Shown: positions 20,673 to 29,400 of the stretch, piece after piece | Numbering within the stretch: position 1 is the stretch's first letter | Layout of the letters: every line of letters begins with the position of its first letter | NCBI RefSeq assembly: GCF_036245865.1 | Contig: NZ_BTTW01000004.1 | Coordinates: 124,001-188,000, forward strand | DNA: 64,000 bases | Reading direction: 5' to 3' | From: Corallococcus caeni | Lineage (GTDB): Bacteria > Myxococcota > Myxococcia > Myxococcales > Myxococcaceae | Notes under the pieces: model-generated | Seen by the model: the letters and a program-made list of their open reading frames with translations, nothing else | Databases searched by the model: none | Told to the model about the DNA's origin: nothing | Program-made: the position numbers and the translations under genes

Positions 20673-21794
20673 ATGACGCGAAATCGACTGCTCCTCGGGT
20701 TCACCCTGTCGGCGCTGGGCGCGCTCGCGGGCTGTGAGCGCTCCACCGGCACGGCTCCGGACGCAGCGCCTGCCGCGCCCGCTCCCGTGACGGCACAGGC
20801 CCCGGCCGCGAAGCCCTCGGCGCCGGACGCCGACGCGGTGGCGAAGCTGGCGGCACACTTCTTCCAGGCGCCTCGCACCCAGGCGCCGCTGCCCACGGAC
20901 ACCGAGGCGCAGGTGGCCCTGGGGCGCATGCTCTTCCACGAGCCCCGGCTGTCGAAGAACCACGACGTGTCCTGCAACAGCTGCCACGGCCTCACCACCT
21001 TCGGCGTGGACAACAAGGCGCTGTCGGACGGGCACAAGGGGCAGAAGGGCACGCGCAACTCGCCCACCGTCTACAACGCCGCCCACCACATCGCGCAGTT
21101 CTGGGACGGCCGCGCCGCCACGCTGGAGGCCCAGGCGGAAGGGCCGATGATGAACCCGGTGGAGATGGCCATGCCGGACGCGAAGCGCGTCGAGGCCACG
21201 CTGTCCTCCATGCCCGAGTACGCCACCCGCTTCCGCGCCGCCTTCCCCAAGGGCGGCAGGCCCGTCACGCTGGCGAACGCGGCCCGGGCGCTGGCCGCCT
21301 TCGAGCGGACGCTCACCACGCCGTCGCGCTTCGACCGCTTCCTCGCGGGCGAGCACTCGGCCTTGAGCGCGCAGGAGCAGCGCGGCCTGGAGGCCTTCGT
21401 CACCACCGGCTGCACCACGTGCCACAACGGCCCGGCGGTGGGCGGCGCGTCGTTCCAGAAGCTGGGGCTGGTGGAGGCGTATCCGGCGCTCACCGACGCG
21501 GGCCGCTTCGACGCGACGAAGAACGAGGACGACCGGGGCTACTTCCGCGTGCCCACGCTGCGCAACGTGGAGATGACCGGGCCGTACCTGCACGACGGCA
21601 GCGTGAAGGACCTGCCCAGCATGGTGCGCCTGATGGGCCGCTACCAGCTGGGCCGCACGCTGAAGGACGGCGAGGTGGACGACCTGGTGGCCTTCCTCAA
21701 GAGCCTCACCGGGGAGCTGCCCCCCGCCGAGCGCATCTCCGCGCCGCCCCTGCCCCCCAGCACGAAGCGCACGCCCAAGCCGGACCCGTCGTAG
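20673..21794 (+). CDS. Di-heme cytochrome c peroxidase/MauG-family lipoprotein
   Basis: A 373-residue exported protein with a lipoprotein signal ending LAGC21. Two CxxCH haem sites occur, CNSCH (about residue 101) and CTTCH (about 247). Further family markers are LFHEPRLSKNHDVSCNSCH, GTRNSPTVYNAA, FWDGRAATLEAQAEGPM and FRVPTLRNVEMTGPYLHDGS. It should reduce hydrogen peroxide or oxidise a partner in the periplasm. The ATG at 20673 has GGGAGG upstream, better than the TTG at 20667. Confidence 0.93.
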   Translation: MTRNRLLLGFTLSALGALAGCERSTGTAPDAAPAAPAPVTAQAPAAKPSAPDADAVAKLAAHFFQAPRTQAPLPTDTEAQVALGRMLFHEPRLSKNHDVSCNSCHGLTTFGVDNKALSDGHKGQKGTRNSPTVYNAAHHIAQFWDGRAATLEAQAEGPMMNPVEMAMPDAKRVEATLSSMPEYATRFRAAFPKGGRPVTLANAARALAAFERTLTTPSRFDRFLAGEHSALSAQEQRGLEAFVTTGCTTCHNGPAVGGASFQKLGLVEAYPALTDAGRFDATKNEDDRGYFRVPTLRNVEMTGPYLHDGSVKDLPSMVRLMGRYQLGRTLKDGEVDDLVAFLKSLTGELPPAERISAPPLPPSTKRTPKPDPS

Positions 21795-21842
21795 CTTCGG
21801 AAACGTCGCGCCCCGCCCGGCGGGTGCTAAACCCTCGCGCCC

Positions 21843-22280
21843 ATGACCTTCTTCTTCCATCTCCACTCGGGCCTTCGCTACCTGGTGCTGCTGTCCGGCG
21901 TCATCGCGCTCGCGTTCTTCGCGTTCGCCGTCGCCACGAAGCGCCCGTTCGACAAGGTGGGGCGCATCATCGGCGCGTCCTACTCCGGCCTGCTGCAGCT
22001 GCAGGTGCTCGTGGGCATCGCGGTGCTGGTGACGCGCGGGTACTACCCGGCGCTCATCGGGCACATGGTGATGATGGTGCTCGCGGTGGGAGCCATCCAG
22101 GGTCCCCTGGGCGCCACCCGGCGGCGCCTGAAGTCCAGCGGCGAGGCCACCGCGTCCGGCGGGCCGCGCCCCGTGCCCGGCTACGTGCCCGTGCTGGTGG
22201 GCACGTTGGTGTCGCTGGCGCTCGTGGCGGGCGGCATCCTGGCCATCCGCCCGGGCCTGTTCGTCTCCACCGCGTTCTGA
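21843..22280 (+). CDS. Four-helix membrane protein, unknown
   Basis: A 145-residue protein with four hydrophobic segments (about residues 12-30, 48-66, 72-88 and 118-138) and histidines at the start of the first and third helices (FFFHLHSGLRYL, IGHMVMMV). This recalls small cytochrome b-like or DoxX-like proteins, but I cannot assign a family. It lies 48 bases after the di-heme peroxidase on the same strand and might serve it as a membrane partner; that is inference. Confidence 0.7.
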   Translation: MTFFFHLHSGLRYLVLLSGVIALAFFAFAVATKRPFDKVGRIIGASYSGLLQLQVLVGIAVLVTRGYYPALIGHMVMMVLAVGAIQGPLGATRRRLKSSGEATASGGPRPVPGYVPVLVGTLVSLALVAGGILAIRPGLFVSTAF

Positions 22281-22299
22281 AGCGCGTGCGGGCAGCGAA

Positions 22300-22320
22300 G
22301 CGGCTGGGGCCTCCAGCCGC
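22300..22320. terminator. Hairpin between convergent genes
   Basis: GCGGCTGG (22300-22307) pairs perfectly with CCAGCCGC (22313-22320) around a 5-base loop, in the 56-base gap between two convergent genes. It has no T run and could act in both directions. Confidence 0.45.
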
Positions 22321-22336
22321 CTCGTGAGGCTCCCCG

Positions 22337-23806
22337 TCAGCGCCGCGCGCGACGGCGCAGGGCCAGCGGCGCGAGCAGGGCGAGGAGCGCGGGCAGCAGG
22401 CCGGGGCTCGCGCTGCAACCGCCGTCATCGTCGTCCCGCGGATCCTCCTCGGGCCCCGTGCCGGCGTCCGGGATGATGCCGCCCGTGCCCGCGTCCATGC
22501 TGGTGCCCGCGTCCGTGCCTCCGCCCGTGCCCGCGTCCACGCTGGTGCCCGCGTCCGTGCCGCCGCTGGTGCCTCCGTCCGTGCCGCCACCGGTGCCCGC
22601 CGCGCAGTTGCCCAGCGAGTGCTCCAGGGCGCCCAGCGTGGCCGAGGCGGGGCGGGCGCGCACGCAGAAGTCCTCCGGCACCAGGGCGTTGCGCGGGGCA
22701 GCGCCGATGAGCGACGACACGTCGCCCTTGAGCGTCAGGTCCCCCTTGGCCGGCGCCACGTACCAGGCCGCCCACTCGCTGCTCGTCACGCCCGTCCGGT
22801 TCGCGCTGAAGGTGCCGGTGGCGCTGTCGCGGTTGCGGACGACGCTCGACATCACGTTGCCGGTGGCCTGGCCGGTGGAAGCGGCGTAGCGGAAGTCCAC
22901 GCCCAGCCCGTTGTTCATGAACGTGTTGAACAGCACTCGCGTGTTCGCGGCCTTGTTCAGGTACACGGCGGCGTCCGAGCAGTTCGCCACGATGTTGTTG
23001 CGGATGATTCCGTCCGTGTGCTCCGGCGAGCACGGCACGGTGGGGTCGAAGGCCGGCGCGCAGTACGCATTCCCCGTCCCGCCTCCGCCAAAGGACAGGC
23101 CGATGCGCGTGTCACTCCCGGCGGGCTGGTCCTTCGCGCAGAGGACGCGGTTGCGCTCGAAGAGGCCCCGCTTGCCGCCGCTCTTCATGAAGGCGCCGTA
23201 GGAGATGCTGCCCTGCTTGCCGAAGTCGTGCAGTTCGTTGTCGCGGACCACCCAGTCGTCGCCCGTGTCGATGTTCAGCTTGGTGACGGGCGTGCCCGTC
23301 GTGCGCACGTGCGTGTCGTAGAGTTCGTTGTTCTCGATGAGGCCGCGGTGGGGCATCTCCCAGACGCCGCTGCCGTTCTGCGCCGCGTTCACCTTGAGCT
23401 GCGCGTTGAAGTCGCGCACGCGGCTGTTGCGCAGGACGAAGTTCTCCGCGTGGCCGGTGACGTGGAAGGCGTGCTCACAGCTCTCGTCGTTCGCGCAGAT
23501 GCCCTCCACGGTGAGCCCGTCGAAGGTCCAGTAGCGGCCGGACACCTTGAAGCCCTCCAGCGCGTTGAAGCGCACGATGGCCGCGTGGCGGTTCTTCGCG
23601 CGTACGGTGATGGGCGCGGCCTGCGTGCCCTCCGCCGTGCAGCTCAGGTTCGCGTTCACGGTGTACGTCCCGTCCTCCAGGACAATCTCGTCGCCGGCCT
23701 TCGCGGACGAAAGCGCGGTCTGGAGTTCGGCCACGGTGGAGACGCTCTTCACGGCCGCGCCGCCCGTCAGCGGCAGCAGGAGCAGAGCGAGGGAAACGGT
23801 TTTCAA
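22337..23806 (-). CDS. Right-handed beta-helix surface protein with MYXO-CTERM anchor
   Basis: A 489-residue exported protein, probably starting at a TTG preceded by GGGAG. A signal peptide is followed by STVAELQTALSSAKAGDEIVLEDGTY and many pectate-lyase-like coils (RYWTFDGLTV, NFVLRNSRVRDF, GLIENNELYD, DDWVVRDNELHDFG, IRNNIVANCSDAAVYLN), as in chondroitinase B/alginate lyase folds (polysaccharide lyase 6 style). A Gly/Thr/Asp linker leads to a MYXO-CTERM signal: Cys in GGCSAS, a hydrophobic helix, then RRRARR. It is therefore probably a surface-sorted polysaccharide-binding or -cleaving protein. Catalytic residues cannot be fixed by eye. Confidence 0.82.
   Translation of the reverse strand: MKTVSLALLLLPLTGGAAVKSVSTVAELQTALSSAKAGDEIVLEDGTYTVNANLSCTAEGTQAAPITVRAKNRHAAIVRFNALEGFKVSGRYWTFDGLTVEGICANDESCEHAFHVTGHAENFVLRNSRVRDFNAQLKVNAAQNGSGVWEMPHRGLIENNELYDTHVRTTGTPVTKLNIDTGDDWVVRDNELHDFGKQGSISYGAFMKSGGKRGLFERNRVLCAKDQPAGSDTRIGLSFGGGGTGNAYCAPAFDPTVPCSPEHTDGIIRNNIVANCSDAAVYLNKAANTRVLFNTFMNNGLGVDFRYAASTGQATGNVMSSVVRNRDSATGTFSANRTGVTSSEWAAWYVAPAKGDLTLKGDVSSLIGAAPRNALVPEDFCVRARPASATLGALEHSLGNCAAGTGGGTDGGTSGGTDAGTSVDAGTGGGTDAGTSMDAGTGGIIPDAGTGPEEDPRDDDDGGCSASPGLLPALLALLAPLALRRRARR
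22455..22605 (-). repeat. Low-complexity repeat coding the Gly/Thr/Asp linker
   Basis: Imperfect short repeats encode TGGGTDGGTSGGTDAGT-like units just before the MYXO-CTERM signal of the beta-helix protein. Such a segment is prone to length change and probably acts as a flexible stalk. Confidence 0.7.
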
Positions 23807-23936
23807 GGGGGACTCCCGGAGCGAGAGAGAAGGGGGGGCCTGACGCTACCGGATTCCAACGCAGGGCAGGCAGCCTGCCGTGCGCAGGCATCCCGGCTGA
23901 TAGGGAACCGGCATTCGCGTGGACACCTGTCCTTGC

Positions 23937-24479
23937 ATGACTCGCCAACCCAAGGACTCGCGGTGGGGACGTTCCACGCTCGGGGTGGCAGCGCTGGCCC
24001 TGGGGCTGCTCATTGCCCCGGGCGCGTTCGCGCTGCCTTCGCGGGGCCAGCCGCTGCCGGAGTTCTCCGCGCGCGACCTGACGTCCGGCAGTCACGCGAG
24101 CAAGGAGCTGAAGGGGCGCCCCACGCTGCTGGTCGTCATCACCGACAAGGACGCGGGCGACAAGATGCGCGGGTGGTTCGACGCGGCGGACAAGCACATG
24201 GAGGACTCGGTGCACCGCCAGTCGATCATCACCCTCAAGCTGCCGTTCTTCGTCAGCGAGGGCTCCGCGCGGGGCAAGGCGAAGGGCCAGGTGCCCCAGA
24301 CCTACTGGAAGGACACCTGGCTGGACAAGAACGGCGGCATGGCCAAGGCGCTGGGGATTGATACCAGCGACACCCCCTACGTCCTGGCGCTGGACGCGCA
24401 GGGACGGGTGGTGGCCAGCGTCCATGCCAACGCGGACTCGCCGGAGGCGCGGACCATCTGGTCCGCGCTCTCCAAGTGA
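23937..24479 (+). CDS. Secreted thioredoxin-fold-like protein
   Basis: About 180 residues with a signal peptide ending near GAFA. After cleavage the sequence LPSRGQPLPEFSARDLTSGSHASKELKGRPTLLVV resembles the start of redoxin/TlpA proteins, and DTPYVLALDAQGRVVASVH resembles their C-terminal strand. The CxxC active site is absent, so thiol-disulfide activity is unlikely. A GTG at 23919 is an alternative start. It is divergent from the beta-helix gene, with 130 bases between. Confidence 0.65.
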   Translation: MTRQPKDSRWGRSTLGVAALALGLLIAPGAFALPSRGQPLPEFSARDLTSGSHASKELKGRPTLLVVITDKDAGDKMRGWFDAADKHMEDSVHRQSIITLKLPFFVSEGSARGKAKGQVPQTYWKDTWLDKNGGMAKALGIDTSDTPYVLALDAQGRVVASVHANADSPEARTIWSALSK

Positions 24480-24489
24480 TGCCGGAGGG

Positions 24490-25212
24490 CTAGTAGCGCC
24501 CGCCGCCCTCGAGGATCTCCTGGAGCTTCTCCTTGTCGCTGGAGAAGGGGAACGCCTGGTACAGCTGGTAGCCGTTCTGCGGATCCAGCAGCGTGGGCCG
24601 CATCAGGCGCACCACCTCCAGCTTGTCGTTGGAGAAGGAGAACTGCCCCAGCATGGACATGATGTGCGTCACGAGGAAGTTCTCGTTCGGCGCCACCTGC
24701 GACAGGATGCGCAGCTTCTCGCGCGGGAAGGCCTCGCGGAGCATCGCCTGGGTGATGCCGCGGAACTGCGCGTCCGCGATGGGGCGCACCACCGGCGGCG
24801 GGGGCGGCATCGGCGCCGGCTGGTTGACCACCGGGGGCGGCAGGCCCGTGCCGTAGGGCGCGGCCTCGTCCACGTACTCGCTCAGCTTGTCCAACTGCTC
24901 CATGGCGGCGCGGATGCTCTCGCGGCCCTTGGCGTCCTTGGTCCGGGACATCGCGTCGCGCAGCGCGTTCTCCAGCCGGTCGATGCGGCGCTCCACCTGA
25001 TCACGGTCGACGACGGCCAGGTTGCGCGCGGGCGGCGGGGGCGGCATCGGCTGCGGCTGGGGCATCGGGCGGGGCGTGCCGTGGCCCGGGGGCGGTGCGC
25101 GGCGGAACTCGGAGGTACCGGCGGCGTTGACCGATTCCTCCGCGCGCGGCGTGGTCTGGGCCAGGGCGGCGGCGGAGGAGAGCAGGACGACGGCGAGGGT
25201 CAGGGCCTTCAT
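24490..25212 (-). CDS. Exported proline-rich protein with DUF4476 domain
   Basis: A 240-residue protein with a signal peptide (MKALTLAVVLLSSAAALAQ), two proline-rich linkers (PMPPPPPARN and PMPPPPPVVRP), a short coiled-coil-like segment (VERRIDRLENALRDAMSR) and a C-terminal DUF4476 domain (QFRGITQAMLREAFPREKLR to PFSSDKEKLQEIL). The function is unknown. The ATG at 25212 has AAGG nine bases upstream; the first ATG at 25221 is too close to that site. Confidence 0.75.
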   Translation of the reverse strand: MKALTLAVVLLSSAAALAQTTPRAEESVNAAGTSEFRRAPPPGHGTPRPMPQPQPMPPPPPARNLAVVDRDQVERRIDRLENALRDAMSRTKDAKGRESIRAAMEQLDKLSEYVDEAAPYGTGLPPPVVNQPAPMPPPPPVVRPIADAQFRGITQAMLREAFPREKLRILSQVAPNENFLVTHIMSMLGQFSFSNDKLEVVRLMRPTLLDPQNGYQLYQAFPFSSDKEKLQEILEGGGRY

Positions 25213-25325
25213 GGTGTGCATCCTTGGGGGTGTTCGTGCTTCGTCCCATCTGACGGGACAGAGGGGCGCTCATTCAAGCCCCCTCGCATCTTCCCCATGA
25301 AGGCCCCGCCTGCCGCCGCGAAGCG

Positions 25326-25925
25326 TCAGCCGCGCTTGGAGACGACCTGGCCTTCGGCGCCAATCTCGTAGACGAGCGGCACGCCGGTGGCGAGCTCCAG
25401 GCCCACCACGGTCTCTCCGGACAGCTTGTCCAGGCGCATCACCAGCGAGCGGTTGGAGTTGCCGTGCGCCACGACGAGCACGTTCTTGCCCTGGCGCAGG
25501 TCGCCCGCGATGGCGCGGTCGAAGAAGGGCAGCACGCGCTTCGCGGTCATCTCCAGGGACTCGCCGTTGGGGGGCGGCACGTCGAAGGAGCGGCGCCAGA
25601 TGTGGACCTGCTTCTCGCCGAACTCCTTGGCGGCGTCCGCCTTGTTGAGGCCCTGCAGGTCGCCGTAGTGGCGCTCGTTGAGGGCCGCGTCGCGGATGAC
25701 GGGCGGGCGCTGGCCCAGCGTGTCCAGCAGGATGGCGAGCGTCTCCTGCGCGCGGCTGAGGGCGGAGGTGTACGCGACGTCGAACTTCAGGCCCTTGAGG
25801 GCGTCCGCGGCCTTGCGGGCTTCGCTGCGGCCCTGCTCGGTGAGGGGCACGTCCACGAAGCCGGTGAAGCGGTTCTCGTGGTTCCAGAGGGACTGACCAT
25901 GACGGACGAGGGCGAGGATGGGCAT
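25326..25925 (-). CDS. gpmA: 2,3-bisphosphoglycerate-dependent phosphoglycerate mutase
   Basis: A 199-residue glycolytic enzyme interconverting 3- and 2-phosphoglycerate. The phospho-histidine motif LVRHGQSLWN is at residues 6-15, the acid/base region is LNERHYGDLQG, and the second histidine lies in VVAHGNSNRSL. The short length fits the compact dPGM subgroup. It is the last housekeeping gene before the biosynthetic cluster. Confidence 0.93.
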   Translation of the reverse strand: MPILALVRHGQSLWNHENRFTGFVDVPLTEQGRSEARKAADALKGLKFDVAYTSALSRAQETLAILLDTLGQRPPVIRDAALNERHYGDLQGLNKADAAKEFGEKQVHIWRRSFDVPPPNGESLEMTAKRVLPFFDRAIAGDLRQGKNVLVVAHGNSNRSLVMRLDKLSGETVVGLELATGVPLVYEIGAEGQVVSKRG

Positions 25926-26019
25926 GGCCCCCCTGCTAGCCCAACCGGGGGCAGGCGGAAAAGAGGCAAGCCCCGTCCACCCGCCCGGCCCGTCGTCTTG
26001 CGGCCACGCACCGGCCGCG

Positions 26020-26280
26020 TCAGCCGGCGGCCTGGGTCTCCTGCTGGAGCCGCTCGCAGACGGCCGCCACCGCGCTCAGCGTGTTGAACAGGTCCACCAT
26101 GCCCACCTGGAGGCCCAGGTCGTCCTCGATGCGGTTGGCCAGCATCGTGGCCAGCAGCGAGTTGCCCCCGACCTCCAGGAAGTGGTCCTCCGGCCGCACG
26201 GCGTCCACGCCCAGCAGCTCCTGCCAGTACCCGGCCAGCCGCGACTCCATGGGCGAGGGGACGGCGCTCTGTGTGCTCAC
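26020..26280 (-). CDS. Free-standing peptidyl/acyl carrier protein
   Basis: An 86-residue carrier protein with a GTG start and GAGGAG six bases upstream. The phosphopantetheine site is in DHFLEVGGNSLLATM (Ser about 44). It is a close paralogue of the carrier protein at the other side of the NRPS: both share RPEDHFLE(V/I)GGNSL and the same length. It could carry a starter, an extra monomer or a tailoring substrate for the NRPS-PKS line. It is transcribed away from the PKS gene and forms the left edge of the cluster. Confidence 0.88.
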   Translation of the reverse strand: MSTQSAVPSPMESRLAGYWQELLGVDAVRPEDHFLEVGGNSLLATMLANRIEDDLGLQVGMVDLFNTLSAVAAVCERLQQETQAAG

Positions 26281-26419
26281 GGTGGGCTCCTCAGGGTGGG
26301 GCTGGACGCCTGTAAATTGAGGAAAATAGAACTACCGCGTCAAGTCTGGCAGCGCCAGGGCAAGCAGGCGGGCTTCGTCCTTCCCCCGCCTCCAGGCTGA
26401 ACTGGCAGGCTCCGGCGCC
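26281..26419. promoter_or_regulatory. Divergent promoter region between carrier protein and PKS
   Basis: A 139-base gap with an A/T-rich stretch near 26311-26333 that stands out in this GC-rich window. On the minus strand TTGACG (26343-26338) could serve as a -35 box for the carrier protein gene with a weak TCAATT about 17 bases on. On the plus strand TTGAGG near 26317 is a weak candidate. Precise promoters are uncertain. Confidence 0.4.
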
Positions 26420-29400
26420 ATGGACGACGCGAACGAGGCCGGAGCGGCCACCGGGGAGCAGGACGCGCCCATGGCGGTGGCGGTGGTGGGGCTGGCGCTG
26501 CGCTTCCCGGGGGCGGAGGACGCGCGCCAGTACTGGCGCAACCTGGTGGGCGGGGTGGACTCCATCACCCGGCTGGACGCGGCGGGGCGGGCCCGGCTGG
26601 GGCTGCCGCAGGGCGACGCGTGGATCACCGCGGCGGGGGTGCTGGAGGAGGCGGAGGGCTTCGACGCGGCGTTCTTCGGGTACTCGCCGAGCGAGGCGGA
26701 GCAGATGGATCCGCAGCACCGGACGCTCCTGGAGTGCGCGTGGGCGGCGATGGAGTCCGCGGGGTACGCGCCCCGGGGCCGGCCGATGCGGGCGGCGGTG
26801 TACGCGGGGGCGGGCTTCACCACGTACGGGGGGCGGGGCTCGGCCGGGGAGCTGGGGGGCGCGCTGGGGCTTTCGGGGGACTTCCTCGCCACGCGCGTGT
26901 CGTACGAGCTGGACCTGACGGGCCCGGCGATGACGGTGCAGTCGGCGTGCTCCACGTCGCTGGTGGCGTTGCATCTGGCGTGTCAGTCGCTGCTCGCGGG
27001 CGAGTGCGACCTGGCGCTCGCGGGGGGCGTGTCCATCCGCACGCCGCAGCTGGCCGCGCACCGCAACCAGGAGGGCGGCATCCTGGCGCCGGATGGGCGC
27101 TGCCGCCCGTTCGACGTGCACGCGGCGGGCACGGTGGTGGGCAACGGCGTGGGCGTGCTGGTGCTCAAGCGGCTGGCGGACGCGGTGGCGGACGGGGACT
27201 CCATCCGCGCCCTCGTGCTGGGCACGGCGCTGAACAACGACGGCGGAGCGAAGACGGGGTTCTCCGCGCCTTCGGTGCAGGGGCAGACGGCGGTGATCCG
27301 CGAGGCGCTGTCGGTGGCGGGCGTGTCGCCGTCGGACGTGTCCTATGTGGAGGCGCACGGGACGGCGACGGCTTTGGGAGACCCCATCGAGGTCGCGGCG
27401 CTCAAGCAGGCGTTCCAGGGGGCTCCGGAGGGGGCGTGTGGGCTGGGGGCGGTGAAGAGCAACTTCGGGCACCTGGACGCGGCGGCGGGCGTGGCGGGGG
27501 TCATCAAGACGGTGCTGTCGATGGAGCACCGGACGCTGCCTCCGACGCTGAACTTCACGAAGCCGCATCCGATGCTGGAGCTGGAGGGCAGTCCCTTCCA
27601 GGTGGTGGGGAGCGCGCGTGCGTGGGAGGGCCCGCTGCCGCTGCGCGCGGGGGTGACGGCGCTGGGGATTGGCGGCACGAACGCGCACGTGGTGTTGCAG
27701 GAGGCGCCCGTCCTTCCGGACACGGATGCGCCCCGGCGCGGGGAAGAGGTGCTGCTGCTGTCCGCGAAGACACAAGGGGCGCTGGAGCGGATGACCACGG
27801 CGCTCGCGGAGCGCTTGCGTGAGCACGCGGCTTCCGGGGGGACCGTCGAGGCAGCTTCGCGTGCGGAAGCGGGTGCAACGAAGGGGCTGGCTCTGGTGGA
27901 TGAGGACTCCGCTTCACGCGAGCCCTCCGCCTCGGGTGCTTCGCTCGCGGACGCCGCGCACACGTTGCAGGTGGGGCGTGCTCGCTTTCCGTGGCGCCGC
28001 TTCGTCGTGGTCCGCCACGGTGAGGATGTGGCGGCGCTCCTGGATGGGCAGTCGCCTCCCGGTGAGGACGCGGCCTCGCGGATCCGCACCGTGTTCGACG
28101 AGGGCGAGTCTCGCGGCGTGGCCTTCCTGTTCCCGGGTGGCGGTGCGCAGCGGGTGAACATGGGCGAGGCGTTCCTGCGCGAGCCCGCGTTCCGAAAGGC
28201 CATCGATACGTGCGCGGAGTGGCTTCGTGGGCCGCTAGGGGCCGACCTCCGTGACGTCCTCTTCGCGGGGCCGGAGCGCTTCGACGCGGCGGCCCGTGAG
28301 CTGGACCGGCCGCTGTGGTCGCAGCCCGCGCTGTTCGTCTGCGACTGGGCGCTCGCGCAGCTGTGGCTGTCGTGGGGCGTGAAGCCGGAGGCGCTGCTGG
28401 GGCACTCGCTGGGCGAATACGTGGCGGCGTGCCTCGCGGGCGTGTTCACGCTGGAGGAGGCGCTGGGCCTCGTCGTCGCCCGGGGGCGGCTGATGGAGGC
28501 GATGCCGCTGGGGGGAATGGTGTCCGTGCTCGCGTCCGTGGAGCAGGTCACGGCGCTCGTGGGGACGGCCGTGTCGGTGGCGGCCATCAACGGTCCGGAG
28601 ACCTGTGTCCTCTCCGGACCGTTGCCGGAGCTGGAGGCCGCGGAGCGGGCGCTGACGGCGCGGGGCATCGAGCACAAGCGGGTGCGCTACGCGCGCGCCG
28701 CGCACTCGTCCATGATGGAGCCGTATCTGGAGGGCTTCGCGCGGGAGGTGGCCCGCGTGAAGCTTCGCGCACCCTCGCTCCCTGTCGTGTCCAGCCTCAC
28801 CGGCCGGTGGCTCCAGGAGCGCGAGGCGACGTCACCGGACTACTGGGTCCGGCACCTGCGGCACACCGTCCGCTTCTCCGATGCGCTGGGCTGTCTGCTG
28901 GAGTCCGGGGACCGGGCGTTGATTGAAGTCGGGCCCGGCACGACGCTCACCGCGCTCGCGCGGCAGCACCCGGCGCGCAAGACGCAGCCCGTGCTGGCCA
29001 CCCTGCCGACGAAGGGCGATGCGCCCGGGAGTGCCCTGTCCGCGCTGGGGGAGGCCTGGGCCGCGGGCGTGGACGTGGACTGGGAGCGCATCCGGGACGG
29101 CGAGCGGCGCAGGCGCGTGGACCTGCCGACCTACAGCTTCGACCACGAGCACTACAGCCTGGACGACGCCGCGCCGGGTCCCGTCGCCCGCGACGCCATG
29201 GCGGCCCGGGCGAAGGCGATCGTGCCCCCGAAGCCGAAGGGCCGTGCCGTCCGTCGCGGTGAGCGCGTGGCCCCTCGCGACGCCACGGAGCGGACGCTCG
29301 TCGAGTGCTTCCAGACGCTGTTCCGCCTGGACGACGTGGGCATCCATGACGACTTCTTCGCGCTCGGCGGTGACTCGCTGGTCGCGCTCCGGCTGCTCGC

